Shown here piece after piece: positions 1 through 13,580 of a DNA stretch of 64,000 nt (within the stretch, counting starts at the first letter, position 1; each line of letters starts with the position of its first letter). Made by a program: the position numbers and the translations under genes. The stretch is from Strigops habroptila (taxonomy: Eukaryota; Chordata; Aves; Psittaciformes; Psittacidae): assembly GCF_004027225.2 (NCBI RefSeq), contig NC_044288.2:18734744-18798743 (forward strand), read 5' to 3'. Under the pieces are notes generated by a model. It was not told where the DNA came from. It did no database searches and saw nothing but the letters and a program-made list of their open reading frames with translations.

Positions 1-3000
1 AATGGTGTGGTTTAGGTGTGTGGTTATTTGGTTTACTTAAGGTCCATGTAGTTACTTAACCAACCCTGTTGGTTCATGTCCGAAAAGCCACTGGGCCACC
101 AGCATCACAGTGATTCTGGCTCATGGAGGAGATCTGGTAACCTTCTCCCAAAGTATTAACTTTCCCAATGATGGCACTACTTTATGCTGAAAAATTTAAC
201 CCAGAGCTAGAAATTGGGTAGGCAGGAAGATACACAAGCTATACAAACACAGTCACAAACGTATATGCTCAAGGGATCACAACCTGTATTTCTTTCCTCT
301 TCCAGGCCCCACTCAGAGATTGTTTGCTGTTCTTACTTAAAAGTTATTAAAAATCTCAGGCATATCATAGTAACGTCCATGTTACAATTAATAACTGGCC
401 AACAGTGACGAACATTAAATGGATGTTCAGAGCAATCTCCACTGGAGGCAACATAAAATAAACCAGGTCAGTGTGGGTCAGGTCCAACAGGCACAGTGCC
501 TGGCCAGCCCTAACCGTTCCCCTTGTCTGAAATCATGTCAGCTAAAACTGAGATGCTGAGGTTTAAAAGAGGACAGCAGTGTTACCTGGTCAGCAGAAGA
601 GAGGACAGCTGCGGTGGGTGCTGCTGTATGCAAAGGGAGCATCCTGTCCCGACGCAAGCTCAGCAGCACAAGCACAGCACTGCAGAGGTGCAGCAAGACC
701 ATTACAGCACAGGAGGCTTCATCCTCTTGAGTAAGCATTGCTGAAAGAACCAGGGGAAAGGTGGAATCTAATTATTCTGATGGCAATGAGAAACAGGAGG
801 TCCAAAGCAAGCTCAGTCATCTCCCTGTTTGTATTTCTCCAGCCTGAGAGCATCAATACAGTCAGTGACCCAGAGGCAGAATATTCCCAGCCTCTGAGGG
901 TGCAAAGGATTTAGTAGAGGAAAGAAGTTCTTCAATAAATAAACCACCTTTCCTACAGCCGTAGATTGTTCTGTCCTGGAAAGCATTTCTGATGTTTTAA
1001 AATTGAAACAAACTATTTTTATGTGATTAATTGCTGCTGCTGGTGCACCACAGCCCTTAACCAAGCTATGATTTAGTCATACCAGACGCTATTCGTATCT
1101 GAAATGACACAATGCTTGATCCAAAGAGGCTAAAAATCTGAAGACAAGGCATACAGAGGTAGTATTATTACCTCTATTTTATCCACAATGAAAGAAGGCT
1201 AAAAGAAACGGCATGGCTTGCCCACAAGCAAATTGGAATTGTTGGAAAAACACCTCTGCAGTCTTGAGGTGACCTGGGTGCCTGGTAATCTTCCATCAAC
1301 AACTTCTTAAAATAGCTCACTGAAGAACTTAGCTGATCTTTGTTCTTATTAGCACACACTTAGCATTTGTCTATTTGCTTAGCATTAAAGTGTCTGTACT
1401 CACATTCCTGTTTTTAACTTTTTATGTCTGTCAAGAATGTAATTATCATCTCAAGAGGTTGTTATTCAATACAACAATGAGACATTATAACATCATGCAA
1501 AAGGTTTTAGCCAGTACCCAGAGATAATGACATACAAAAATATGCTCCTTCAGCCCTATTTTTTATTGAATTTGACTCTGTTTCTTTGCTGATCTATGTG
1601 AAATGCCTTGGCTGACTGAGGCCAGGCTCCTAATTAGTCATCTTCATTAATCGGTCTCTGTCCAATCTATTTCCTGTGCCAAGTGAAGGGTTGTGTTTAG
1701 CACTCTGCCAGAGGGACCAATATGATTTTCCTCCATTCGCTGAACAAGAGTCTTCTGAGCAAAGGACCAGTGTGCTGGGATTTAGCTGTGGAAGTTAAAG
1801 TAGCTTTAATGCGTTCCTGTGATTTTTCTTAGACCAAACTCATTAATAGAGCCTGGCAATAAAAAGAATAATAATGAGTACTTGCAGTTTGAGGGAAACA
1901 AACTGATTGGGTCAAATTCAGCAAATGTTTTCATCAGGAGAAAATGAAAAGGAAACAAGATGCTGAAGTGTTTTGACATTTTATTTCAAAATCATATTTC
2001 AGTTTATTATTTGCCTGCACTTTTAAAAGGATCTAAACATCCTCCTTAAAGAAGATATGCTTCTAGTGTAAACACACAAAAATAGATGAACTGGAGGAGA
2101 TTTTGGTCTTGTTTTGCCAGGGAAAAAAAAAAGAAACATTTCTATTGTACATCAGCCTAAAGCAGTAGTGCCTGTGTGTCGGTGCAGTCACATATCCACC
2201 AGGCATTACCTGCACACCTCCACTTTTGGAGGACATCTCTCACGCAGCTACAGTGACTTTCCTGGTACTATATGGGAATGCCTGGCCCATGTCTGACTGA
2301 GATGCAGGTCATTAGAGCAAGCGGCAGCCAGAGCTGGCATGTAAAAGTGAGAGAACAGGCAAGCTTCAGCCGAGGAAAACATCCTTCAGGAACAATGCAA
2401 CAATGGAAAAATAAAGGAGAGAAGCAAACGTATTGATAGATGCTTGCTTTGTTTTCTTTGTCTTCTATGACTTGTCAGACACAAAGAAAGTAGTTTTTTT
2501 CCTCACCAGTATGTTTCTCTAACTCAAGGGCTTTGCTTACTTGGAGCACTGTCTGCTAATTTTAAATCTGAGGAGGCATGTAGAAGTCTTACAAAATGTA
2601 CTGAAGGCTGGATTATGTGGGCTGGAGACAGCTGTTTTTAAAACCTCTAACTGAAGTTTAGTAAAGAATGATGAGAGTTTAGTTCCTGTTCGCAAGGTCT
2701 GAGCAGCATTATTTGATTTAAAGATAATTAAGATATTCAGCATAATTGCTCAAGAGTGGAAAAAAATAAACACTTGTCATCAGATAGAGACAAATTTGTA
2801 TTTACATTTGACTACAAAGGACTTTAAAATCTACATTCCTGTCATATCCATATAAATAATTTAGCAATCCAAATGTTTTTCTCAGATCTGAATTTTCACC
2901 ATTTAGCTGTAATGGGAAAATTGAACTTTTGATGATATGTCTGTGGATTTTACCCATGTTTTCCCAAAGGACTGCATCATCTCTAAGGAGGAATAGCCCA

Positions 3001-6000
3001 CTGGTATTTGCTCCTCTTCATCTAAAAAATTAAAAAATGGTAAGACTAGTACAGACTTCAAATTTGGCTATGGCATCTTAAGAACTTGTTAGGAATATTT
3101 TCTTTTTGGTGCTGATGCTGTTTGAGACATCAAGACCACTGACCAGGTGGGTTTTACACACAGATAGATGTTGATCCCTCCCCAAGATTGGAATAAAAGA
3201 CACTGAAGGCAAAGAAGGTCTCTGTTGTAAGGCTAGTTGCAGAGGATGGATGTCGCTTTCTTTGCCACGTTACTGTGCTTTCCTGGGCCTGGCTGCAAGG
3301 GGACAGACAGATACCAACCGTGTCTGGTCGGCTGTTGCTCCACCAGAGCTCCGGTAGGCAATTTAGCAAATCATCTACCCAGCCACTTTACCCAGATAAT
3401 CATACCATATCTTGTGCACTCTGCAGGCTGTCAGCTTGCAATGAAGAGAAATAGAGACAGGAGGAGGGGATGGAGACATCCGTCTGCAGTCGAGGCTAAC
3501 TCAGCTCCCAGGCAGGAGCAGCCAGCCAGCCATACTGACGGCAGCACCATCCCCACGCCTGGGTTCATCTGGTTTGAAATCCAGCTTCCTCCAGCCCACT
3601 TGGTTGGAGGCACACAAGAGACAACCATTAAGTGTATCATCTCTACAAAGTTAAAAGAAAATATATCTGATATTTGGGGGAGTTCTCTTCGAGCAGTTCT
3701 CACTGTGTTTTCTGAGTTCATGCACTTTTTTAATATTCATTGGTTTCTCACACATTTAGATGAGAAATTCTCTTTGAATTGGCTTCTATTGGACAAAGCA
3801 GATCACAGGTAGTCATGTGAAGGTGCAGTGAAAGACCTACCTTTATTAAACTCACCTTTGATAACACACTGGTCTCCTCTGGCTTGCAGGTCAATCAGGT
3901 GCAGCACAAGGAGGATACAAAAAAGCTTAAACCTAAAGCTAGGAAATCCTGCAAGTATCTTGTTCATCTCTGAAACAAGAAGAAATGAGAAACCCATAAA
4001 GGAACAACAGGAGCTGTTCATCCTGGAAGTATTAGATCTATTGCTAGTTTTGCAGCATTGAATATGAAACCCATTACGTTGTTCTGCAATGTTGATACAT
4101 ATCAATAAAAAGACAGAGCAAGCTTGTAATTTCTGGTTCCATTTTGCCACAGGCATCATGTTGAGTAGGTAGGGGGTATTGTTATCCTGCTATAATGATT
4201 TTCTACTGATGGCCAAATGTGGAAGTTCACTTTAGTGGCTGGAAGCATGAGTCATTCAGCCCAGAGATGGCAGAGTTACGAGAAAGCTTTTAATTTTATG
4301 GAGTCTATGAACCTGGTAATTGTGAGAGAGGGACAATTTTGTACTGGCCTTTTGAAAATTAAATATACAGCTGTATTAAAATCAAATGTTTCATCAAAAT
4401 ACATTTGATTTGGATTGTATATTTGGGTTTTTTCAACAGGAAATGAGAACAAAACAACATATTTTGTTCTTATTGCATTTTGACATTTTGTGTATTTTAG
4501 ATTTAGATTTTCTTTTCCTCTTTCAAATTGAAAAATGTCATAGATTATAATATCAAATTCCAGAGATTCTTGGATTTTATGTTTGCACTCTTCTCAGTTT
4601 TGACTGTTTCCCAAGATTTCCCAGTTTTCAAAAATGTCAAAAGCATCTTTTCAGGGAGACAACAGCCTCGTCATCTTTATGTTTAGCTCCTGTGACCCTG
4701 GAGGGCACCCCAACGGAGGGCATTCCAATGCCACAGGCTCTTTTCCTGCTGTTCTAGAAAACATGTCCAAAGTTTGTTTCTGGCCCTCTGTGATTCAGGG
4801 TGGTCTGTGTGATCTTTCTTGGGCTCATCCAGCAGAGATATGGCTAGATAATGATGCCAACCAGAAACCATACTGCATTTAACGACATCTCTATCATCTA
4901 CAGGCAATCATTTACTGTGGGTTAGTGAATGCCATAAAATACAGAATTAAAAGACTGTTTTCTACCTGCTCCTGGAACAGGAATAAAGTAAGCAGATGCA
5001 TCACTGTCTGGAATAACTAACGAACAGTCATCTTAAGCTGTTCTCTCTTTCCCTTTCTTTTATAGTGCATTTATGAATTATGTTGTTTGCATTTATAATT
5101 ATGGAACTGAACAGATGGTGGAAGGCTTATTTCAGAATGATGTGTTCATTAAAATAACCTGCTCGGGTCTGCCAAGTGATTGTTAACTGTAAAGCCAATT
5201 TGTTATTGAAGAGAGTTATTTATTCTTTTTCTGTAAGTCCATCTGAAAGAAATGGGGCTTGAGAAATGGACACTATATTGAGTGTGAAGCTACAATAGTG
5301 GTGCTGCATATATTCCAGATAGGAAACCACTGAGGAGTTTGGCAGCTGTGACCGAAAGACAAATGCAGGGAAAGATAAATTGTGGACCAACACAATTTTC
5401 AAATCTAAGAAAAGCTTAAATTCTTTATCCAATTTGGAAGCTCAGTTCCACTTAAAATGTAGCTCCAGCCAACTTCCACCTATGTCAAGCTCTTTCTAGG
5501 GTCTATCGTCATTATGCTGTTGAGTACAATAATGGTAGATTTCATTATTAAAATGGCACTCTCTGTTCAAGCAAAGTGTACATCTTCACAGTTTATCACT
5601 TACAAGTACCACTTACTCTCATGTAGTAACATCCTGTCTTTCTCTAGTCCAACAATTTTATTGGGTGCTTCTGCAAATAACAAGCTGTTATTTGCTTCGT
5701 GATGTAACTGGGAGTGATCATCACCTATTTGCCTTCCTTCTTGGAAATCCTATTGTACCAGCTTCACTTTTCAAGCTTCAAGCTTGTGATGGATCTGGAA
5801 ACAATTCATTTCAACTCCTTTGAAGTATTTTATATCTGAGACCTCATGCCCTACTATTTTTACATCAAGACTTAAGGATCTGGTCTGAACACAGATGAAG
5901 GACACAGTGTCAAGGTTTCTCTGTTCAGATTGAAAGAATCTCTACTTCTCCAGTTCTGGCCACTATCCAGGTTCTAATTCCTGGCCCTCACATTTCCTTA

Positions 6001-9000
6001 CGAATATATCCTACTGAGGCTACCCCAAGATGCCACTTGTGGCAGATCATCATTCAGTGGGCAGTCTGAGGGCTGTGCTGCTGGTGAGCTGCTCAGAAAA
6101 AGTTTACAGCTCTCCTATGGCTAAAAGCTTTGCTCTTCTGCACCAAAGCAATTGGCATCTCTTGTACGCCACAGCTGTGGCGCGGCCATGGAGTCACCAG
6201 AATTTTGCAGGCAAAACTCAGAGGAAGCAGAGGAGAATGAGATGCAAAGGACTCCTGTCTGCCTCCCTGAGCCCACTGGGAGCAGAACCAAAGGTGGGGG
6301 GAATGGGAGAACAGTGGAAAAACCAATTGTGTTCATTAAGAATAACCAGAAATATTTGTGTTTTCCGGGTTGCGTCTGCAACCATTGTCAAACCTTCAAA
6401 GATGCAAACTGGCTGTACAAAAGCTGTTAGTAAGAAGTTTCTGAGGTCCTGGGGTAGTTTCTAATTGCATATGAAGGAAGAAATGTATTTTGAAATGTTT
6501 CATTTGGAGTGCTGGAAATCAACAACTGGAGCTAGGAGAAAATGAAAGAGGCAGGCAGATGAGTGCTCACTCATACAAAATTGCCAATATCACAGTGGTT
6601 AGATCAGTCACCTTGAGAAAAGGCAGACAAAGGCCTTGAACATGAATTGGGGGCTGCTCTTTTTTTATCTTTCTGTCTCATGAGAAGTTGCAGACTTGCT
6701 TCACATCAGAAATGGGGAATATTTGAAACTCTGAAAACTTTTGGGGAGTGGGAAAAGTATTTTCTGTACCTCTGATTTTAGCATGAAACTCATTATTTTT
6801 GAAAGTAAGTCTTTATAATTGCATGTTTCTTAGATGCTCTGACCTCGCTTAAACATCCACTCCATCCTATTAAATCTAGTTGTAAACTAAATAAGCCTGT
6901 ACATTTTTTCAGGGATGTATTGTCTTCAAAAGGAACTTGCCAGAGCTCAGCACAGCAGATTTCTGCTTCAGTTTGGACTTCAGTGCACCACTGTCAGGAA
7001 AACATGAATGGATTTTGACTTTTCAGAGTTTCAGTTTTGTTGAAATTCAACGCTTGGTTTCATTTGAAATCTTTCATTTGTAATGCAGTTGGGAAAAACG
7101 AAAGTTAAAATAAAAATGTTAATTTTCCCTGAAAGAGCAACAAATTGCAATGCCTTTACATGAAAAATTTTGCTTGTCATTTTTATAGAATTATTGGGTT
7201 TTGAATACTTTTTAAAGACAAATTCATAGAAACTGTCACAAACTCAAGAAAACTTCCAGTGCCACAAAACCTGCACATTTATTTCTTTTCTTATTATTTC
7301 AAATTTTTAAGAATGCCACAGTTAAAACTTGCTCCTTGCCTGACTCTGCCTGAGTTCCCTGCACCAGTCCAGCAGGGAGTCACTAATGAACCACCAGCCA
7401 TGAACCCCAAATCCCAGGATAGGGATGATGGAGGACCACAGTTTCTTTTCAGTTTGGGGTAATTTTCCTGAATTGTGTGAGTTTGGGGTTAGTAGGAGAC
7501 TCTCACAGGTGGCACATCTGTAAGGGCACTGGGTGTGGTGAGTGATGGAGTATATTACAGACTTCAGACGATTTAGTTTGAACAGCTAAGAACAGCACTT
7601 ACTTGAAATAATTTTATACAAAGTTTTTCCCTTCTATTCTTGTATTATTTAGAAACTGGCATTAGCTATTCTGCATTTATAATATAAAGATTATCAAAAA
7701 GATTTGCAAATACAATGAAACTTGGTGCTTATCAGCTTTTTGTATGGTTTATGTCTAATCCCCAGACTTTGCAGCCATTTGTGTACCCAGCTGAGACCCA
7801 AGCTATCCTGGCAGTACCAGTAAGGCATACACATTACATAAATGCACCCATCCATCTACTTCTGCAGCAACACTGACCTCTTGGTGTCTGAATGTGTGTG
7901 CAAAATCTCTTCTCTCCCTAGTGGCAACATGTCCTTCATTTTCCGGGCAGAGGGGCAGTGGATTTAGGTGGCTAAAGTCCCAGGTAGCAGAGAGTTAACA
8001 GCTCCCTGTAATCCCCCCACAAAAGGCAAACCCTTCCCAACCCAGCCCAGGGACAGATGCAGAGCCTCACCTCAGTCTCCAGTGAATGTCAGAGCAACAG
8101 GAACCACCTTCTGCCAGTTCAGAAATTGAAGCAATTAATAGTGTAAACAGGTGTATTGGGAAGGGATTACTGAACTGAGAGCAAAGACAGTTGTGCACCC
8201 ACAGCGAGCTGGGATGGCTGCGGCTTCCTACAGCAATCCTCCTCCATTCCAGCTGGAGGTTTTGCCGTGCATCAACAGCCATAGGCATCAATTTTATTCA
8301 TTTTTTCTCTGCTATTACTATGACCCTTTAGGTAAAATAGTTTCTCCTGACAGAGTTAAAGGAACAGAGGCTGCTGAGGGAATGCTAAACCAGTGTTTGT
8401 TCAGAGGCTTTGAGAAATGCAGGGATTCAGCTGTAGCTGGGAAAGGCTGTCTTTGCTCCCAGTTTGTTATTAATGAGCAGTACCTTCTAATGCGATCCAA
8501 ACCCTCACAGTTTCTGTACCTGTGAGGGACACCTTGCCCTTCGCAGCAGCCACTGGGATTAACTGCCCGCAGGCTGATGAACTCGGGTTTACAGGGAGTT
8601 TAGGAAGAAGGATGGATATGAGTGGTCAGAGCAAGGACCACCGTTAAAAACCAGGAGTGTAATTCACAGGTAAACCAGCTGCAGAAGTGCAAACTCTGCT
8701 TCCCCAGCACTTCTGGTGCAGAGGAGCTGTGGGTTAGCATTAGACAGCTTTACACAGGTACTGCAAGCATGAAGGGTTGGTAGGAAGCATTTTTGGGAAA
8801 GACCAGATACCTTCCAATTCCAGTCCATTACCCACTGTCCAAAGAACCCCAGGCACCATCTCCAGACAGAGGATCCCTTCTGGAAATTGGACCAGTGGCT
8901 GTGAGCTCTGGCAGCGGGGTGGCACACACTCCATCAGGGTATTGCTTCCTCTCCTCCTGGTCATGCTCTGTCAAGGAAATGGATGCAGTTAGCTTCTGTG

Positions 9001-12000
9001 CTCAGAGCCAGGAGCCCTAAATTGTACTGCTTTCCAGTAAGACAGGCATGATCCTGGGGCATAGAGCTAGATGCCGGGGATTTGCCCATCAGGAGAGGAC
9101 TAAGCAGGGACCTCAGGCTCTGTGAAAACCAGCGACTGTTTTTCATTACAGTAGGGAAAGCCAAAGACCAGCAATTTTTTGGCTTTGCTTCCTTAATAAA
9201 CTGTGCAAGTCGGTGTGTGGGGTAGCTCTGCAGGGAGCAAAGGTGGAGAGATCACAAACAGCCACTGCATCCCCTTGGTGTTTTCTCCTCTCCTCTCCCT
9301 AAGTTCCCAGGATAATACTGGAGCTCCTTGCTCTGGTCGTGGGTCTACAGAGGGTAAACCCACACAGCTCCCCTCTGCTGTGCTGAGAGCTAATCCAACC
9401 AGTTAATTAAAGAGTCCATTGGACTGTCAGAAGCAGCAGGAGACGCAGAAGCAATTATCTCCAAATTGGCCATCATCACAATTAAAGTACCATTTGGCAA
9501 GTATGTGAATAGCCTGCAGCAGGGTCCCTTTATAGGTGGTAATGCCTTTTCATTATTGGGCTTTATTGCTGGGTGGTGGTGTTTACAATCTGGGTAAAGC
9601 TGTCAGGTGAAATGACAGAAACACTCGCCCCCAGTTCTGGGAGGAGTTGGTTACAGGGGGCAGAAGCAGCCTGGGATGCTGTTTGTAATTCAGCTTGGTA
9701 GCTTAACATGCCAGTGTATACAAATCCCATCGAAGGAACTCATTATAGGCAGGAAAGCAGAGCAACTAATTTGCTGCACATAATTCATTTAATGCATTTA
9801 AACCTTTTTCATTTTTTTCCTACTCACATATTATGGCTTCCTCAGCTGTATTCATTACTCAAACCTACTTGATAAATTTATCTTGAAACATTCAGCCCAC
9901 ACATGCAGGGTCCGAGTGTTGTGTTCTTCTGGTCAGTAAGATAAGTCGCATGGTGCTTGGCTTCTGAGCTGGGTGGGAGCTGAGGCACATTAGCTGTGTG
10001 TTCCTCTAGGTGAGGCAAAAAAGAGTGCAGCTATGCTTTCTCTCAGAAGCTTGCTTCCCTCAGACACTGATGCCTGAAAAATTAATTGTATTTTCAGAGA
10101 GCAGATCAGTTAAGACATGATGGTGTGAAAAAAAAAAAAAAGCATGGCCGTTATAATCCTTTTATCCAACACTAAATTGGTGCCCTGTAGCTGGCAGGTA
10201 GCTTTGAAGGGAAAAACTGCAGTATGTGAAAACAATGCTGGTAACACAAAACCCTGCCAGCAGAGGATTCCTATAACAGTTTCCTGGAGATGCTGGTAAG
10301 ATTTTTAGGAATGATGTGCCAATGCCAGAGCAAGGCATCACCTCTGCAGTGCAGCTTTCGCACCCTGCATACGAATGCTCTTTCCTCCTCTTCTACCCGT
10401 CCTCTTTCCCCACAGGGCAAACAGCTGGAATTGTTGAGCTAACTGCCAGAGGCTTCAGACAGACACTTTGTGCCACACGAGACCCTGGGACACCTTAATG
10501 ACTTCTTTTTAGCTTAATGCATCTTTGTAACAAATGGCATCGCCTGCTAAATTGCTGATCTTGCACAACTGTTTTCTGACTACTGCAGAAGAGGAAGAAG
10601 AAGAAAGGTTTGGCTCTTTGGATATCCTGTATGAAGTCAGCTTTCAGTGCCTGTCTGTCGTGCTCCTGAGCAAGTCCTGAGTTGCCCTGAACTATGTCTG
10701 CCTTGCTCACTGGGCAGGGAGTCTCCTGGCTCTCATCCTCTGTATCACCGTTTGTAGCAGACTTTGCCGTGCTAGAGGTCTCCCTGCTGGATGGCCTCAC
10801 ACAATGTGCCATGTCTGACTTGGTATATAAAATTAAAATTACATTATGACTTGTATGCTTCATGGTCATCTAATCGGAGTGTCTGTTCAGTGTTAGATTC
10901 AAAATGTCTTTTCTTGTTTCTTACATTAAGTCTGTATCTCGTTGGTAGAACTAGCACATTTCTTGAAAGTTATGATCATTATTTGAAGTGATGGAGTACT
11001 GAAAGAGTATGTTCAATAGATATATCTGCACATATGGTCATCTGCATTAAGGCAGCCCAGCTTGACCATGTTGAAAACCAGCATCTAGTACATTAGAGGG
11101 TAGATTCCTCCAGGAATATTCACCAGGGAAAACCAGACAGACAGTACAGTTTATACCCTGGCTTTCATTTTGACTCCATTGCTGATCTACTGGAACTAAC
11201 GGATATATCATTTGTAGGATCTTCAGATCATCTACTTCAGACATTTCAGTGGCTTGTAAGCACCTTAATTAGGAGTCTAAGTCCCAAGTATACTCAATGG
11301 AGAAAGAGATGCATCCAGATAATTAATACCAAGTAAACTGATGTCATAGTATCAGGTTTTGCATATGTAGACAATGAGGAGTTCCTGACCTTTTTTCTAA
11401 TGATTATTCAATCAAATCCTGAGGCTGACAATACTTCTTTGCCCTTTGCTAATAGCAGAACAGATATATTCCTCTATTTTCTTAGGTTTTTTTCTTTTTT
11501 TTTTTTAATGTTTATTGGGATGCAGATATTTCAGGTATGTCTTAGACATTTGTTACTAACAGAAACAATACATCTACATCTCTAAACACTCAGGAGAGGA
11601 AAGTCTTAACAGGGACCTGATTTCCCCAGTATACATTTGGACTAGGGAAAGGTATATACATGACATGATACCACCAAAGAACATAAACCAGCACTGGTTT
11701 AGTAAGACATACTAGAGATTACTTACTTTTGTAAGTGAAAATGCCTTGAAATGTTGGTCTTCATCTCAAGCAGCATTCACTTCCCAAGCTAGTCTCAAAT
11801 GATCCTTTACATGCTTGCACTGAAGACATTAACTGAAGTGCCTTCAGCTTAGTTCACCTGCAGAGGATCAGTGCTTCTTAGTTCTTTGGTCTGCTTCTCT
11901 CTCATTACTAGCTGCACGCATGAAAACCAACAGGTTCTTGATTTTCAGGGATTGCCCTGACTGCATCAAACTGAAGATTTGGTTTCCTGTCATAGAGCAA

Positions 12001-12154
12001 AGTAGGGATTCACATTTGCTTAATGTGGGATCTGGATATTTGTAAGATGTACTGTCTCTTAAGATGTACTTCAGGGTTTTGAAGAACTCATTTTACATAA
12101 GCTTGTCTTTTAACTAGCACAAACAAATTGTTCTTTATGTTTTTCCGCTTCCAG
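1..12154 (+). other. HTR4: HTR4 intronic sequence (3' part of the gene)
   Basis: This stretch precedes the HTR4 form (a) terminal exon, so it should be intron of HTR4 on the + strand. I looked for the other human C-terminal variant exons (b, c, e/g) and for the shared transmembrane 6-7 exon and recognised none. The constitutive receptor exons are therefore inferred to lie left of base 1. The open frames here are short and match nothing I know. AT-rich, homeobox-type motifs cluster near 1.6 kb and 9.4-9.8 kb. A poly-A run is at 10128-10141. No large repeat was recognised. Confidence 0.7.
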
Positions 12155-12242
12155 GTACACTGTTTTACATAATGGGCATCATCAGGAACATGAGAAACTT
12201 CCCATCCACAATGACCCTGAATCCCAAGAGTCCTGTTTCTAG
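12155..12242 (+). CDS. HTR4: HTR4 alternative terminal exon, splice form (a) C-terminal tail
   Basis: HTR4 encodes the Gs-coupled serotonin receptor 4, a seven-helix plasma membrane protein that raises cAMP. Its C-terminal tail is alternatively spliced after Leu358. This exon follows a strong pyrimidine tract and a CAG acceptor at 12152-12154. Its first base G completes an AG|G arginine codon. It then encodes 28 residues that begin YTVLH, contain PIHNDPES and end ESCF, followed by TAG at 12240-12242. That pattern and length match the human form (a) tail as I recall it, with only a few substitutions. The split AG|N codon also explains why human tails start with either Arg or Ser. The terminal Cys-Phe lies in the receptor's cytoplasmic tail. 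The rest of the receptor is not in this window, so this is a partial gene. Identification is from memory of the human tail, not from a search. Confidence 0.92.
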
Positions 12243-13580
12243 TCACACTCCTAGACGAGGAGTAGCTCAGCTGAAGGGACAGATTCCTTTAGGATAACCA
12301 AAGGATTCATGGACATCAGGACTTTATGAAAACTTGTTCATCTGCATTGTCATGGTGCCTCCTGCCCTGACTTCACATGAATGTCCAGCTGCATGGGGGT
12401 AGATAGATGGAGGCATGGGAAGGTACATGAACAGAATGGCTGAAGAGACTTTCCTGTATCTATCTGCAAGGACAGCTGGGCTATATGACTGCCTCAGAGC
12501 CTTACTCCAGGAGTGAGCTGATATCCGTCAATGTAAGGAAACAACACAGATAGATACAAACCACCCAGTGCATGGACTTCTGTTATTCCTTTCCAGCTGC
12601 CATCTGTGCACAAGCCACCTCTGTTCTGTGATATGACCTTAAAGATTACAAGTTCTGGGTAAAGCCCTAACACAATGTGAGACTCAGTGCCCGCTTTATC
12701 TGTGCAAGATCCTGCCCAACGGTGACTGGATGCTGTCGGGAGAGAAACAGCACTATGTTTTCTTTAGCAAAATAAAAGGAAATGTTTGCCCTTTGATTAC
12801 AGTTACCGGTGAAAGGTCAGCATGAGCTGCTGGTTCACCCTACCCTTTAGAGCTTTCTTTGTAAATACTTTACTGTGTTTCCTGGCCAAGTTCTTTGGTA
12901 GAAGATTCATAGGGTGTATATAGTGCCTGACAAGCTGGAGTGGGACCTACAGAGGCATTTCACTGCTAACAGAAGGCCCTGCAAGCACTATCTATCTCAA
13001 TCCAGCCCAGCTACTAAAAGACAGCGGCCATCCTCTGCCATTCAGAGGCCAATGGATGGGATGTGGCCCTCAAAGCCAGTGCTGTCCTCATTGAGCAAAC
13101 TTTGGGCATTCTTACCAAGAAGAAAGGTTGGCCAAGAGGCAGAGTCAGTCTGTAATAGATCACTAAGTGCCATCTTGAAAGTTACACCGTCTAAAAAGCC
13201 TGTATAGCTACATTAGGACGATAGACTTCTGCTTACGTTTTCCATCTTTATTTTTCTATTTGTTTCTAGTCTCTTCTAGTTGAAATGAGAAGTTTCAAGA
13301 CTTTCAAATATCACCATATGCACACCTCTGTTTGCAAAGATCTCAGTCCTTAGCTGCTTCCTGCATGTAGATGTTGCTATGTTCCTTGTGAGCTGCTTCC
13401 ACCTTTGCATGGAAAGGGTAGGCAATGCTGTAGACTTCGCAACTTTGGGAAGATGATTTTCATGCAGTGGGAAGTATGCAGGACAAAGACTATGAGCCTC
13501 TACCCTTTTTAGATGAAGATCTAACCCAGAGATGCCACCCTGGGCCTAGAAAATAAAATTGAACTTTGTTATATTGTGTA
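12243..13580 (+). other. HTR4: Probable 3' UTR of HTR4 form (a)
   Basis: This non-coding sequence directly follows the form (a) stop codon. Two AATAAA hexamers occur on the + strand, at 12771-12776 and 13552-13557. The second is followed within 25 bases by a GT-rich stretch, as expected of a real cleavage site, so the transcript most simply ends near 13575. The 97-codon frame at 12914-13207 has no recognisable similarity and is treated as chance. The end point is inferred. Confidence 0.5.
13552..13557 (+). terminator. Candidate polyadenylation signal for HTR4(a)
   Basis: This is a canonical AATAAA with a TTTG/TATTGTG-type GT-rich element starting about 8 bases later. It lies 1.3 kb after the form (a) stop codon. 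An earlier AATAAA at 12771 lacks an equally clear downstream element. Position and strand fit HTR4, but usage cannot be shown from sequence. Confidence 0.45.

Noticed and set aside
3237-3812. 191-codon open frame on the + strand inside HTR4
   Set aside because: No recognisable domain, no splice context, and the opposite strand is also open over much of it. Long frames of this size occur by chance in a 64-kb six-frame scan.
10495-10869. 124-codon hydrophilic frame on the - strand, considered as a retrocopy
   Set aside because: The sequence reads protein-like in part, but I could not match it to any gene and saw neither a poly-A tail nor target duplications.
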